Assembly: GCF_047948215.1 (NCBI RefSeq)
Contig: NC_134460.1
Span: forward strand, 122,029,324 to 122,093,323
DNA: 64,000 nucleotides
Source of the DNA: Lycorma delicatula
Taxonomy: Eukaryota > Arthropoda > Insecta > Hemiptera > Fulgoridae
Direction: 5' to 3'
Each line of letters starts with the position of its first letter. Position 1 is the first letter of the stretch. The notes under the pieces are model-generated. The model made no database searches. It saw only the letters and a program-made list of their open reading frames with translations, and was not told the origin of the DNA. Positions 11,371 through 23,380 of this stretch are shown here, one piece after another. The position numbers were made by a program, and so were the translations under genes.

Positions 11371-12883
11371 ATTAATAATCTGAAACCTCTTGCTTATATA
11401 TCACAGAACCTCTTGCTATATATCACAGAATATTCAAAAATTCATTTAATTCCTACGGGTATTAAGGTAAACGTTACGCAATTAAATAATATTAAAATTT
11501 TGTTTAAAAAAATAGTTTTAAAATTTATCAACTCGGCACAGTATAATAAAACGTCTGTTTTTACATACATGCCCAGAGACGACCGTGTAAGCGCAACGCT
11601 AATAACTTCATCGCTTGCATCAATTCATCTCTACCGATTAAAACAACCTTTTGATATTTAAATATAAAGGTACACACCGCGTTTAAAGATTATGGACTGC
11701 TATGTTTCGAAATATAAAAACATTAAGAGTAGATTTAACACTTTACAACAACTGTTTACCCTTTTGAGAAACACCAATCCCTTGTATCATTTTCGAAAAC
11801 TTTTCTACAAATTAACAAATAAAGTAACCGTGTAATATTGCAAAAAAATTACATTATTAAAATTGTACAAATTGGTTTTAAGAAACTCGGATTTAAAGTT
11901 TTATTATTTTTTTTTTTATGAACATCAACTCTGTAAAAGTCGCTTACATGAATGAAAAATAATATAATACTACCTAAAAACAAACGAACTAAAATTTTAT
12001 TTAAAAAAAATGTATGGCCGTTTTTCAGAAATTAATAAAAAAAATTTTCAAAAACAATACTCTTTACTATTTTAAAAAGTGCCCTCGAATTCTAGAGTTT
12101 TAAGTTCTCTGAGTATAAAATGGACTATACCCACAGTTTCTTAACTTCGGTGATCTACGGTTTAGATATATCTAATTTCACATCCTTCAATTTATAGGAT
12201 GCTATTCAGGCAAAATGAATCATCTTTTCGTAATAATACGTCCATGTTAAAAAAATATATATTTAAAGTTTTCTCAGCAATTTTTTTATTATATTAAATG
12301 AGTTTAAATAAATTAAGACAATTTTTATTTTTTAAAGGTATCGTGTAAGAATAAAATTATTATTTAAAATTTATAAGTGTGTTTAGTTATCTCCTTTAAA
12401 TTTACGAGATTTTTATTAAGGTTAAATCGAATAATAAATATCAAGTTATGTTTTCATTATTAATGCATTCCTTACATATTTCTAGATCTTACTTTTTTTT
12501 TTATTATTATTTATAATAATATTTTACCTTTGAATTTATAGGCGCGCGTAATATCTCACGAAGAAATTGAAAGAATCTCAAAACATATTTTGTAAGTGAA
12601 AATAAATAAAAAATTTTCTATAAGCATGGGTTTCAGAGAAGCTTCGTTTTCCAACTTCAGAAAATTTCTCCTTATTTTTGGTTCAAGGGAATCAAGGCAT
12701 ATTAAATTTTTTGGAATTTAGATTATAAGGGAAATTTTATGGCCTTTGATTGAAAAATTGAATAAAATACCGTCCAAAACTGTATTCTAGCAGTAAATGG
12801 TTTTTTTTTCAATTATTGAAAAGTAACATATTGTCGCAAAACATAATTTTTTAACTTTACGCACAATAACTTCGTTTAACCCA
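11371..12883. other. AT-rich sequence, nothing assigned
   Basis: A tandem echo, CCTCTTGCTATATATCACAGAA, occurs twice near 11388-11430 with small differences. The open frame at 11413-11661 shows no family resemblance. The rest is AT-rich and featureless to me. Confidence 0.45.
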
Positions 12884-13400
12884 CCGGGTTGGTGTTAGTG
12901 GTAAACTCGTCATCACAAATCAGATGATTTTGAAGTCGAAGTTCTCAGGTTCAAATTCTAATAAAGGTACTTTTATTCGGATTTGAATACTAGATCGTGG
13001 ACACCGGTGTTCTTTGGTGGGGTTTGTTTTCTGTTTAACTTCCGAAACCACCGTAAAGTATTACTTCAGAGAATGAATGTGGATGATATTTATGAATGTA
13101 AATGAAGTGTAGTCTTGTACAATATCAAGTCGACCGTTCCTGAGACGTTTGGTTAACTGAAACCCAACCACCAAAGAACACCGTTATCCACGTTCTAGTA
13201 TTCAAATCCGTATAAAATTAACTGCCTTTACTAGGATTTGGGCCTTAGAACTCTTGACTGCGAAAAGTTCTTTGATGGTTGGGTTTCAATTACTACACGT
13301 CTCAGTAGTCGGCCTGAGTTTGTTAGATTACAAATTTACCAGTATAGTTACAGTTACACTGATAAGTCGCTAATGACTAATTGCTGATGCGACTTTAAAT
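12884..13400 (+). repeat. SINE family B (subtype 2), split by another SINE
   Basis: The head (12884-13017) has a tRNA-like box A (GGTTGGTGTTAGTGG), the segment AAATCAGATGATTTTGAAGTCG and a box B (GGTTCAAATTC), then the body with ACTAGATCGTGGACACCGGTG. The remaining body and tail resume at about 13270-13400 (GGTTGGGTTTCAATTACTAC ... CGCTAATGACTAATTGCTG) and match the intact copy at 15968-16225. The gap is filled by a minus-strand family B copy. Confidence 0.75.
13018..13269 (-). repeat. SINE family B (subtype 1) inserted in another SINE
   Basis: Read on the minus strand it has the body (CTAGAACGTGGATAACGGTG), then the tail ending GGTGGTTTCGGAAGTTAAAC and a short A-rich end. It is bracketed by GTTCTTTGGTGG on the left (ending 13017) and GTTCTTTGATGG on the right (near 13269-13281), a likely 12-base target duplication with one change. 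Confidence 0.7.
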
Positions 13401-14944
13401 AAAAGTATTAAAAGAATTAAAAAACTTCGTTTAATTGCCAGTAGAAATATAACAATTTTTTGAGACTTTTTTCTATAGAAAATTTTGTATTTTCTAGAAA
13501 ACTTTATTTTCAAGAATAATACATTTAAAATTGTAGTATGTTATGATTTTTCCATGTTAATAAAAGTCAAATTTGTTAAAATATTCCTCAATGTTCAGAT
13601 TAGTATGATTTTCATAGATTCTCGAATTGAAATCTAAAAATTTTCTTACTACCCATTTAAAATAGTCAAACCTAATAAATATTGGATTTCACGACACCAG
13701 TTTAGTCTTTTTCAATAATTATCTCAAAAATTACTAGATTTACAGTTCAGGGACTCATTTTATCAATTTTTCAGATCAAAAACCATATGGAATCATCAAA
13801 TTTAGTCCATATTTTTCGTCCAAGAATTTCAGAATATGGCATCATTTTACCGTTGAAGCAGAAGTCAGGACGAAAGTTTTGCATGATATAAATCGAAAGC
13901 GTTTTTCCGGTTCTATGTTTTATACGAATTTTTATCTTTATTATCGCGTGAAGAACGTCCCCTGAAATTCTTTCTGTAAACTTTGTTTAAAAAAACCTTT
14001 CAATATCAAGAAGTTTGCTAGAACTTCGCCGGTAAGTCTGCAGAACTGGACGGCACGGTGAAGTCAACGAACTATTTTTACGGTTCTAAACATGACCTAA
14101 CCTTTAAGTGAAATGAAAATGGGGGAAAAATTTAAAAATAAGCATGAAAACACTATATTTCAGTTCAATTAGATTTGTAATAAAGAATACTTTCAAAAAA
14201 TATCTCAAATTTTGTTAGACTTTTTTTTCCATTTGATGAACCACAGGACTTGAATATGTCATTTTTTTCACAAAAATATGGGTTTAAAAATTGCGCCACT
14301 AGGTAGCAGTACTTGATAGTACTAGGAAGCGTACAGAAACTTGATAATGTTCTTGAAATAATACAATTTAAAGGAAAATATACTACAGCTTTTTTAATAG
14401 TAAATGCCCTTAAGTAAAAGAACGTACTGAAGATGAAACAAGTTTTTTAATTCCCATCACTTCATTAAAAAAAATAAAAGGATTACTTTACAAGAGATTA
14501 TAGCTGCTAATAAAATACAAAAAAACATGAACGGTAGGAAAGTGTTGCAAATGTGGAAACAAAGATTTGTTAGAAATAAATTCGATCGGTAAAATTGTTA
14601 TTCTTCGGTTAGAAATGTTTAAAATAACTAATGGAGAAATAAAAAAAAGTTAATTTAATAATAATATAAAAAGTGTGTCCACAGATACGATAAAAATCTA
14701 GGGTACACTTACAAACAAATAAGTGCAATTTTACATCACGGATCTTAGATTCTTGAAGGTCCATTATACTAGGTTTTTAAAAAAGGAAAAATATGATATG
14801 AAGTGAATGATATGACTATCAACAAAAAAATTGGCCGTGAAATTTTTTCTTCAAAGGTAATAAATTTTAATAATAAATCCTTAAAACAACAATCAGTAAT
14901 TCAAAAAAATAAAAAAATTGTGTAACAAAACGAAGTGATATCCA
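13401..14944. other. AT-rich sequence, nothing assigned
   Basis: Possible old repeat debris around 13860-14110 (more GC-balanced), but with no second copy in the window and no coding potential. Confidence 0.45.
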
Positions 14945-15690
14945 AAAAATTACAATGAAATTATAGATCGTACGGTAAGTCTCGCAGGTATCGTTTCTTC
15001 CGCTCAAAAAAACAAACATTTCTGTAATATAAATAAAACTGTTTTTAACAAAACGATACTGATATCAAAAAAGGTAAGATACTACATTTCTATTATTCAA
15101 ATCTGTTATTAATTTAGAATTTTCTTTAAAAAAAATACATATTAAATATATATAATAGACAATAGATATACTCTAATAGATAATAAACAACGTTTAAGGC
15201 GTTTCATATAATAAGCAAAAAATAGAAAAAAAATGTTATAAAACTCTTACCGGCCCGATTTAATTTATTAAACCACGAATAATCATAAGAATTGTATTAT
15301 TTCTGTAAATGTGATATGTACTCGTAAGAGATCGAAATGTGATATGAAAGGTAAGTTTTATAAAAAAAATTTCTTTTTTTTTTGCTTATTATATGGAACG
15401 CTTAAACATTGTTAATTATCTATTACAATATTACTACATATCTATTATTGTCTATTACATATCTATGTAATATGTATTTTTTTTTAAACAAAATTTTAAA
15501 ATAATAACAGATTTTGAAAATAGAAATGTCTAATGTCTCTCTTTTTGATATCAGTATCATTTTGTTAAAAACAGTTTATATTACAGAAATTTTTGTTTTT
15601 TGAGCGGAAGAAATGATATATGTAAGACTCGTAGTAAGAGTCTTACTGTACGGTTTACAGTTTTACTGTAATTTTTTTCGATGTTAGTTT
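14945..15690. mobile_element. Foldback (long inverted-arm) element F, copy 1
   Basis: Two arms of roughly 340 bases are imperfect reverse complements about a centre near 15320. Left-arm landmarks are GTACGGTAAGTCTCGCAG, AACAAAACGATACTGATATC, AATCTGTTATTAATTTAGAA and CTCTTACCGGCCCGATTT. The right arm has GCTTATTATATGGAACGCTT, GATATCAGTATCATTTTGTT and GAGCGGAAGAAATGATAT in mirror order. There is no open frame. A second copy forms the outer shell of the nest at 28550-31610. This is a non-autonomous foldback/MITE-type element; the driving transposase is unknown. Confidence 0.8.
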
Positions 15691-15967
15691 ATAATTAATA
15701 CGCTTGTACTGGTAAATCCTGGCACAGGTTTTTTTTTGTTCGAATTGGTATTAAGTTATTATTTTTGTAGTTATTAATATAAAAAATTCGTATAAAAGTT
15801 TTATATAATTCATTAAAATAAATTATTGTAATATTATTAGAAACATAAAAATATGAATGCAAATTTAAATTGGATGTTTAAATTTTGAGCTATCCATGAA
15901 CAATTCACATTCTAATTAAGGAATTTTATTATTATTATTATTATTATCATTATAACCATTATTACGA

Positions 15968-16225
15968 ATATTACCCCTAGGCTAACCCGGTAAACTCATC
16001 GTCGTAAATCAGTTGATTTCGAAGTCGAGAGGTTTTAGGTCCAAATCCTGGTAAATATAGTTGCTTTTATTTGGATTTGAATACTAGATCGTGGATACCG
16101 GTGTTCTTTGGTGGTTGGGGTTTAGTTAACCACACATCTCAGTGTCGGCCAACCTATGTTTAAGACTACACGTTTAGTAGATTTACTTTCCAGTCGCTAA
16201 TGACTAATTGTTGATGTGACTATTT
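15968..16225 (+). repeat. SINE family B (subtype 2), uninterrupted copy
   Basis: Head with CCCGGTAAACTCATCGTCG, AAATCAGTTGATTTCGAAG and box B GGTCCAAATCCTGG. Body with CTAGATCGTGGATACCGGTG and TTCTTTGGTGGTTGGGG. Tail with CGCTAATGACTAATTGTTGA. It serves as the intact reference for the split copy at 12884. Confidence 0.8.
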
Positions 16226-17338
16226 TAAAATGATGAATGTTAATGAATTAACTAATAAATGTTTTATTCTATTAACTTACCTAAATTGCAGTGCAGCTTA
16301 CAAAAAATATTTCTCTTGTTGAACAAATGTATTATCCGATTGGTACTTTTGTCCTATTAAAAATTTTGTCACATGTAAATAAATAAAAAATTTATATTAA
16401 AAAACCGTCAATTTTTCGGAATTAAATCATTCTGAATTTTTATATCATCTTGAAAAAAAAAATATATAAAACAAATTATTGAAACATAATACAAATGTAA
16501 AACAAAATAATTATGATAAAATTAAAATATGCATTAAGAAAGAACGACATAGAAGACAACAGCTAATTAGTAAATACTAAAACAGTTTAATGTATCGATA
16601 CACATCTAAAAAGATGTTGACGAAGCGGACTGGGGGAAGGGCGATATTTTACGCAAGATAAGAGTAAAAGGGAGTGTATACGTAGCTGCTTTGCGATTGG
16701 TTAAAATTTCCTCCTCATCAGTTGTTGATGTAACATCTTATTGGTTGAAATTTCCCCGTTCTAAATAACTAAAACCTATTTTTAATAATGTATTTAACTA
16801 CTAACGTATGTATATATATATAACGGCATATTACACGTACTTTGTTTTGTATAATTATAAAAATATGGCTCGAAATAAATTAATATAAACAAATGATATT
16901 TTTAAAAAATATTATTGAAAATACTGTTGATACATTGATAATAATAGTTCAAAAATAAATCCTGTTGTAACTACTTCTGATTGTTTTTAATTAAATCTAC
17001 ATTAAAATATTGCTTAAGTTCATTCAATCTTTTTAGTATATACCCGGTAAATTATTTAAAATGAATATGCAATCACAGAAATAATACATCGGCTTTAATT
17101 TTTATGATTAAAGAAGTAAAGTACAATTTTAGATTACACTACTGATAAAAGGGTTTAACAACTATTACAATAATTAGAGTGTTTGATCGGTTTATTCTGA
17201 GATAAAAAATTATTGAAACAATGTCATTAATCAATTAATTAAATGAAAAGTATCAACTTTCCAAGAAATATTTCTTTATTTTTTCAGGCTATATACTCGT
17301 ACGTATATAAGAGTATATAGGTTATGCTACTTGTAGAT
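16226..17338. other. AT-rich sequence, nothing assigned
   Basis: A small echo, GATTGGTTAAAATTTCCTCC near 16694 and TATTGGTTGAAATTTCCCCG near 16739, is a 2-unit imperfect direct repeat. Nothing else is recognised. Confidence 0.4.
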
Positions 17339-17997
17339 TGATTCAGGAAGAAGGGGAGAATTTGATAACTGATTCTAGAACTTGAAATAAAGAGAAAAGT
17401 TCGTACAAACATATCTTCGAAAACGCTTTGTTATCGAACTATGACTAGTGAAATATATTGCCCAGATTTCAGCACCCCAGGTGAAATCAGGTCATACTGA
17501 AATATTTAAGGCGTTATATAAAGGATAATCTTGAGGGTTTCTTATATTTCTTTACCTTAAAAATCTAATAAAACACGTCCCAGAAATGCATCTCTCGTAG
17601 TTATCATGATATTAAAAAAAAATTGATAAATTAAGTGACCAAAAACACCTTTTTTATGGGTTTGAAGTACAATAACTTTGTTAAATGACTAATAAATACA
17701 TAAATTTTGTTATAAAAAGTTGTAGAGAATTTAATTCCATGAAAATTTATGTAATAAAGTCTATGAAAAACAAAAAAAAATCAATTTTTGTTATGTAAAA
17801 TAAAATTTAACAGAAAAATGTTATGAATTTGTAAAAATTTCAGTTGATCTCATTTCACCGAAGGAACTGAAACCTGGGCGAAATATTTCGGTAGCCGTAA
17901 CTGGTTAACGAAGCGTTTTCGGACATAAGTTTTTACGAACCTTTTTCATCAAGCTTTACAATCGGTTCCCGATTTATTCTTCTTTCCTCCTGAATCA
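17339..17997. mobile_element. Foldback element V with long inverted ends
   Basis: The left end TGATTCAGGAAGAAGGG and the right end (TCTTTCCTCCTGAATCA) are inverted copies. The likeness continues inward for about 130 bases: GTTCGTACAAACATATCTTC, AAAACGCTTTGTTATCGAAC, GAAATATATTGCCCAGATTT on the left match, reversed, the right-hand CGAAATATTTCGGTAGCCG, AACGAAGCGTTTTCGGACAT and TTTTTACGAACC. The middle is AT-rich and non-coding. It looks like a 659-base MITE. Only one copy is in the window. Confidence 0.65.
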
Positions 17998-18485
17998 TTC
18001 TGTATTTATAATTAATACATATTCAGTATGTTAACAAAATTATGCTAATCGGATAAAATTTTTAAATGACGAGTTCTTTTGCAGATGTTGATATTTTATT
18101 TCTTCATGTAACAAAAAAAAATACAATTCTATCACTGAAAAATTCCGGAAGGATGTATGTACGCACGTACATATGTATGTTGGCATATTTTTTATTTGAT
18201 TTATTTTCAGGCTGAATGAACCAGTTTGAATGAAATTTGGTACGATGATTTTTGTTTATAGAGCATTGAGGTTATTTAATTTTGGTTTTAATCGGTCAAT
18301 AGAAAGGAAAGTATGAACGATATGGACCCCGTATTTTTAAATTTAACTGGAAGGATCGATAAATTTGTTAATATAATTTAATGCCCCTTAAATAGCTAAA
18401 TATTTTCTGATGGTGTTATACATACTCCCATAAAGGGGTGGTGAGTAAGAGAAGACTTTTTTATTTTTTGTCATTGTGTACTCCA
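17998..18485. other. AT-rich with a degraded repeat tail
   Basis: 18140-18320 (GGATGTATGTACGCACGTAC, then GAATGAAATTTGGTACGATG) resembles the tail at 2090-2200, implying an old shared repeat I could not delimit. Confidence 0.35.
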
Positions 18486-18580
18486 TAGTGAATCGGTAGC
18501 GTCTCGGCCTTTCATTCGGAGGCTCCCAGCTCTAATACCGGTCAGGTATATGCTATTTTTCATATGTTACAACATTTTCA
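18486..18580 (+). repeat. SINE family A head, truncated
   Basis: AATCGGTAGCGTCTCGGCCT, TTCATTCGGAGGCTCCCAGC and a decayed box B (GCTCTAATACCGG), then TCAGGTATATGCTATTTTTC as in the copy at 131. The tail is lost. Confidence 0.65.
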
Positions 18581-18699
18581 CTTTATATTCCCACGAAAAA
18601 CTTCGAGGTTATGTGGTGATTTATTCAAAAAAAAAAGAAAAAAATTCTGTTACGTTATTATATCACTTTGGTATGAATTTTGGGCAATTTCATTCAGGG

Positions 18700-18835
18700 G
18701 TCGTGGGTAATGAGCCTATTTTTTTAGACGACTGCCCAAAAAGAAGTGCAATGTATTTAGGGTGTGTGTGTGTGTATGTATATTTTTTCCACCGTAGCAG
18801 CTTAACGGCTGAACCGATTTTAGATCTATGACCCC
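18700..18835 (-). repeat. Unclassified repeat W, reverse copy
   Basis: Read on the minus strand: TCGGTTCAGCCGTTAAGCTG, then CTACGGTGGAA, a GT/AC run, CCTAAATACATTGCACTTCT and TTTTGGGCAGTCGTC. The same series in the same order occurs at 34640-34830 on the plus strand. The class is unknown; it resembles sequence often labelled as Helitron- or DNA-element ends in insects. Confidence 0.65.
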
Positions 18836-18857
18836 GCGTTGGAATCCTTTTTTTTAC

Positions 18858-18987
18858 CTCCTCGACCACCGTTAGGTATTGCTTCAGAGGATAAGATGAA
18901 TGACAAGTAGCGTGTGAAAATGCCATGCCTAACCGGGATTCGAACCCGGGACGCGTTGGAATCCTTACGTTACCGTATCCTCACGCT
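18858..18987 (-). repeat. SINE family A, head plus tail
   Basis: On the minus strand: head with CGCGTCCCGGGTTCGAATCC (strong box B) and CGGTTAGGCATGGCATTTTC, then the tail CATTCATCTTATCCTCTGAA, GCAATACCTAACGGTGGTCG, AGGAGGTAAAAAA. This copy shows the family A tail best and reveals that it is homologous to the family B tail. Confidence 0.8.
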
Positions 18988-20335
18988 ATATGTACAGGGT
19001 ATATACCCTTACGCTCTTTAATTATCCTATATTAAAGAGCAATGTTTCTTTTTGACAGTCGTGTTTTTTAATTTTTAATATTTATCTCTTTTTTGTGGTT
19101 GCTTTTTTCATCGTATATCGATTTGATTGATATCTTCCGATTTTAATGAAATTTTTTATCACGGTTTCTGAATGAGAAAGCGTCTTCATCGAAAGAGTGC
19201 TTTCGATTTTAACTTTTGACAGATCAAACAGAAACTATTTAAGCGTTATTCGACTTCTCATCTGACAGATAAGTATCATTTCGAGTGGATTTTCTTTTTC
19301 TATGTCATCTCACGAGATAATTTAAAATTTTAATATTCTTACTGTCCGAAAGCCTTAGCTCATTTTAAATAATAGCCTTATTACGGGCTTTCTGTATGTT
19401 CTTACGTTTGTTATGTATTTTTATTAAGATTTTACATTTTGTCATTTCTTGCAAACGGTTTTTTTTTGTACGGTTATACCTTTATTTTAAATTAAAATAA
19501 ACTTTCAAAATAATACTAAAACCTTTTTTTTAAAAGAAAACTAAATTTTTCTACTTTACGTTTCTTTTTTTAATATTTAGTTTTTTTATATCGAGGCTTA
19601 ATTAATCGCTTGTAATAAGTTGTTAGAAGTTTTATTTTATTTGGTACCGAAAGTTGGTACCGAAAAACGAAATTTAAATAATTGAAAACATTTTTTTTTT
19701 TTTAATATGTAATATTTATTTAAAAATGGGATATTTCTACTTAAGTTTATTTCCTACATTCAGTTTATGAATGTCATAAATATAAATTATTTCTATTTCA
19801 CGTATCTCATAATGTAGATCTAGTATCATGAAACTGTTAATCTAGGTTCTATAAAATAAATTATAATGCTAGTTCACTAATCCTAACATATTTCTCTACA
19901 TTTTCCTTTAATGATTGATGCTTTCATAGAAATATCCTTATGTACAGGCAATGAAATGAAATAGTGAGATAAAATACCGAGGTCGAAAAGGGATCAGACC
20001 TGGGTCGGTCGTTTGACTGAGCAACTGAGGCGGCTTATATGTATTACTATCCTGTAGTACGACTTAAGCTGTCTATAATATTTGAAATTTTGCATAAATT
20101 TATATTGCTGAAAGTATAATATAATATATTTTTCTGTTACAATGTCAGTGGTGCGTCTGTACAGTTAGTACACGCAATATGGATGAAAAGCACGCATATG
20201 TGTAACAAAGCAAAGCACGCAAATGTGTAAGATAATTTGCACGGTTAATTTTTTTTTTTTGCTTGATGAATTAATTCAACACAGGTTACAGAGAAGCTCG
20301 TACGTATGAACACGGAATTTGAATTTTGTAGCGTA
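18988..20335. other. AT-rich sequence with one short shared motif
   Basis: 19010-19045 (GCTCTTTAATTATCCTATAT then TAAAGAGCAATG) shares its sequence, inverted, with 32575-32630. No genes are recognised. Confidence 0.4.
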
Positions 20336-20427
20336 TAAAAGAATGCTATGCCTGACCGGGACTCGAACCCGGGATCCCCGGATGAAAGGCTAAGGCGTTA
20401 CCACTCCGTTACGCAGATCGGCGGAGG
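20336..20427 (-). repeat. SINE family A head with well-kept tRNA features
   Basis: On the minus strand GATCTGCGTAACGGAGTGGT (box A), CCTTTCATCCGG (anticodon-loop-like) and GATCCCGGGTTCGAGTCCCG (T arm with intact box B). It is followed by GTCAGGCATAGCATTC rather than an acceptor stem closing the molecule, which marks it as a SINE head and not a functional tRNA gene. Confidence 0.75.
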
Positions 20428-20650
20428 TTTTACTTATGTTTTTTTTTTAAGCTTTTAAGACCTTTTAGTTGAAGTTTTTATAAATTTCAACTAGTTTTAC
20501 CTAGCTGATACTAGATCTTCCAAACGGATACCATTTTTGTTCTATTATCAAAGGGAATCAACGGTAAAAATTAAAAATAAAAGAAATCTACCATAGCTGA
20601 TTCAACCTATTACTTTTCCGGATATATAATTATACTATATAGTTATACAG

Positions 20651-20653
<3 letters not shown>

Positions 20654-20740
<87 letters not shown>
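20654..20740. repeat. (TA)n-(AC)n compound microsatellite
   Basis: About 35 TA dinucleotides pass directly into about 10 AC dinucleotides. Confidence 0.97.
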
Positions 20741-20741
<1 letters not shown>

Positions 20742-23162
20742 AGGGAAATTTAACGTAATCGGTCAAATTTTGCATTTCTGGGTGTTTGCAAATTTGATAT
20801 TTCATTTGGTAATGATCGGCCAAGGGAGTGGGGAGTTACGGTCACAAGGACCCATTTAGTTGGGGCCGGAAATGTTATACAATTCTTCGCCGGCGTTTTA
20901 TTTGTTTAAATTCCCCCCCCCCCCCCGAAGATACATATATAGCAAATAATTAATTTAGTTTTTCTTCTTCAGATGTAATCGAAGCCTTTTTTAAAATTCA
21001 GGAAATTTATGTATGAATAATTTTTAAATTCTTCATACAATTAATTTTTTATCCCTTGAAAATTTTGTTAAAACAATTTTTTAAAATTTGATTTAAAAAT
21101 GAATTAAATTAAGAAAAAATATTATATATATAGGGGATTGAACTCTCATTCAAAATTTTAAAAACAGTTTTAAAAATGCCTCTTTAAGTGTTAATTTATT
21201 CATTTTTTCTATCGAAAGATTTTTTCTAAACTGCACCATGAACATTTTAATAAATTGAAAAAAATACAATAAATGTTACAATAACTATTTAAAAAAACCG
21301 CAAAAATCTGTTTAAAAATAAGAATTTTGAATATCTGAATGACATCATTTCGATTTAACAATCCATTAATAAACAAAGATTAAAAAAATAATAATTTTTA
21401 GTGTTTTTTTTTCTGTTTTATTATTATTTTTTTAATTTAATTTTATGTTATAACTTGATGCTGCCATGAAAAAAATTAGGCACTCTCTTAAAACTCAAAG
21501 TTGAGAGTCTTAATAAAAATAAGAAAAGAAATGTAGAGGATTGATGTAAAGAGACTACTACCGTGCGCGAGTTAAGTTATTTCTTTTTGGAAATCTATGT
21601 GTAGACGTCATGAAAGAATATATATTTTTTTGTAGCTTAAGCATTCCAATTAACTTTTCTTTTTTTTTTCATTTTTGCATAAAAATAATTTAAATATTAG
21701 AACAATTGAAGGATTTTGTTTTATTAAGCTATAATATTTCAGTGCTTTTCAATGATGAGGTAAAAAGAATTTAAAATACCTTAATGTATTCTAAGTAAAT
21801 AATATAATTTTCGTTTAAAAAATTGTATGCTCAAGTTATGTGGAGAATATCTTAACAGTGAAATAACCAGAACCTATTGTAAACATTTGTTACTTTCCCA
21901 CCTACAGCAAGATATGCTGCTATTAACGGGAAAGTACTCTTGTATAGATCGGTAAAAAAAATCTAAAAAAATGGTCTTTTTTATTTGCTTTTCTTTAACT
22001 AATAATTTTCTTTTTCTTGCTTGTCCTCAAATCTTGCATCCTAAATTAAACATACTTCCTGACATTGCCGATTAATGAAATTTTGCACAGTTACTAAGGT
22101 CGGATGATAATACAATATTCAACCATTACTTTTGCAAACATCCCCCGTACGGAGATAAATTATGGGTGGAAATTAAGAGTGCGGATGTAAAAAATTGCAA
22201 AATCTGCAAAACTCTTGCGGGATTTTTGGGGTCTCATCCCAAAATCCCCGCAACAATCCGATAGTCGTTTGGCATAAAAACATAATAAAATCTTTGTACG
22301 GGAGTATTTTTTGAATTTGACAGCATTTCGTCATCACTCATATAATACTTGTGTAAAATATATCTGAAAATTTGGTTGATATTTTATAAATATATTAGAA
22401 ATTTCAATATATGATGTTATCTTTTGAAATCCAAATTAAGCTACTAATTAAACTCATGCAATGTATGATTTTTTATTAAAAAGTATTAAGCAAGTTTTTA
22501 AAAATTTTGAAAAATGTTTCTAATATTATTATAGGTTTTATGTCTTAAAGAGAGATTTAAAAAGAATTTATTTAAAAAAAAAATAAGATAATAAAAATAA
22601 AATAAAAAGATTTAAATAAATTGTAAATAATCTATGAAAACCTGTTTTTCGATACTTCCAAGTCCAAAAAATCTATTTTTGTCAGACGGACGTTTGTATA
22701 TATGTATGTACTAATTGACCTCTATTTGGTCTTATGAATCTGGACCCCGTTGACCGATTTTCTTCAAACTTGGTAGAGAGGTATTACCTTCTGGAGAAAG
22801 AATTTATTAAATGCTTGTAAAAATTGAAAAAACGGGTGGGGGTGTTTTGGCCGAAATAAAATTTCAAATCTTTATCGGAGGACTTTAGCAAAAAAATGTT
22901 GTTACAAAGTTGAAATCTTTTCATCAAAATCACAAATTATCATAAATTTTTATTTAGTATCCATCCCTTTCCCAAAAAATGACAACATATTTTTTCTATT
23001 TTTTTTTTTTTTTTTTTTTTAGCTACATCTTGCTTCAGAAAAGAAGTTAATGGGTGTTTTTTGCACCTTTATTTTTTACATTAATAACATTTTTTTCCCC
23101 ATCTTAATTTAATGGTTTGTGATATAACATAAAGGTTGTGGTAAGTTTATAAATCTAGAACA
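20741..23162. other. AT-rich sequence, one hairpin, degraded repeats
   Basis: A C homopolymer lies near 20914-20925. At about 22214-22255 TTGCGGGATTTTTGGGG pairs with CCCAAAATCCCCGCAA across a short loop. The block 22670-22960 (GTCAGACGGACGTTTGTATA ... GTGTTTTGGCCG) looks like an old element with no second copy here. No coding sequence is recognised. Confidence 0.4.
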
Positions 23163-23281
23163 AACTCAGGCCGACTACTCCTGAGATGTGTGGTTAATTG
23201 AAACCCAACCGCCAAAGAACACCGGTATCCACGATCTAGTATTCAAATCCGTATAAAAGTAACTGCCTTTACTAGGATTTA
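23163..23281 (-). repeat. SINE family B fragment
   Basis: Minus-strand body with AATCCTAGTAAAGGCAG, TACGGATTTGAATACTAGAT, CGTGGATACCGGTG and TTCTTTGGCGGTTGGG. It lacks both the tRNA-like head and the end of the tail. The head side stops exactly where the hairpin element at 23295 begins. Confidence 0.75.
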
Positions 23282-23294
23282 ATCAAACTTTAAA

Positions 23295-23380
23295 TATAAA
23301 TATAATCTAACCAAACTTAAACTTCGCTCGCTAACCTTGACTAGCAAGCTAAGGTTAAGTTTGGTTAGATTATATTTATA
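23295..23380. repeat. Small hairpin MITE, perfect 26-base arms
   Basis: The left arm 23295-23320 (ending AACCAAACTTAA) and the right arm 23355-23380 (starting TTAAGTTTGG) are exact reverse complements. Inside, TAACCTT and AAGGTTA extend the pairing. A diverged relative sits at 38715-38900. Confidence 0.75.

Noticed and set aside
11413..11661. An 82-codon frame as a small host gene
   Set aside because: Composition-driven (Ile, Lys, Asn, Thr-rich), no splice context, no homologous pattern.
20336..20427. A functional tRNA gene on the minus strand
   Set aside because: The T arm and box B are excellent, but there is no acceptor-stem closure, and the same head occurs in four other places with SINE bodies or tails.
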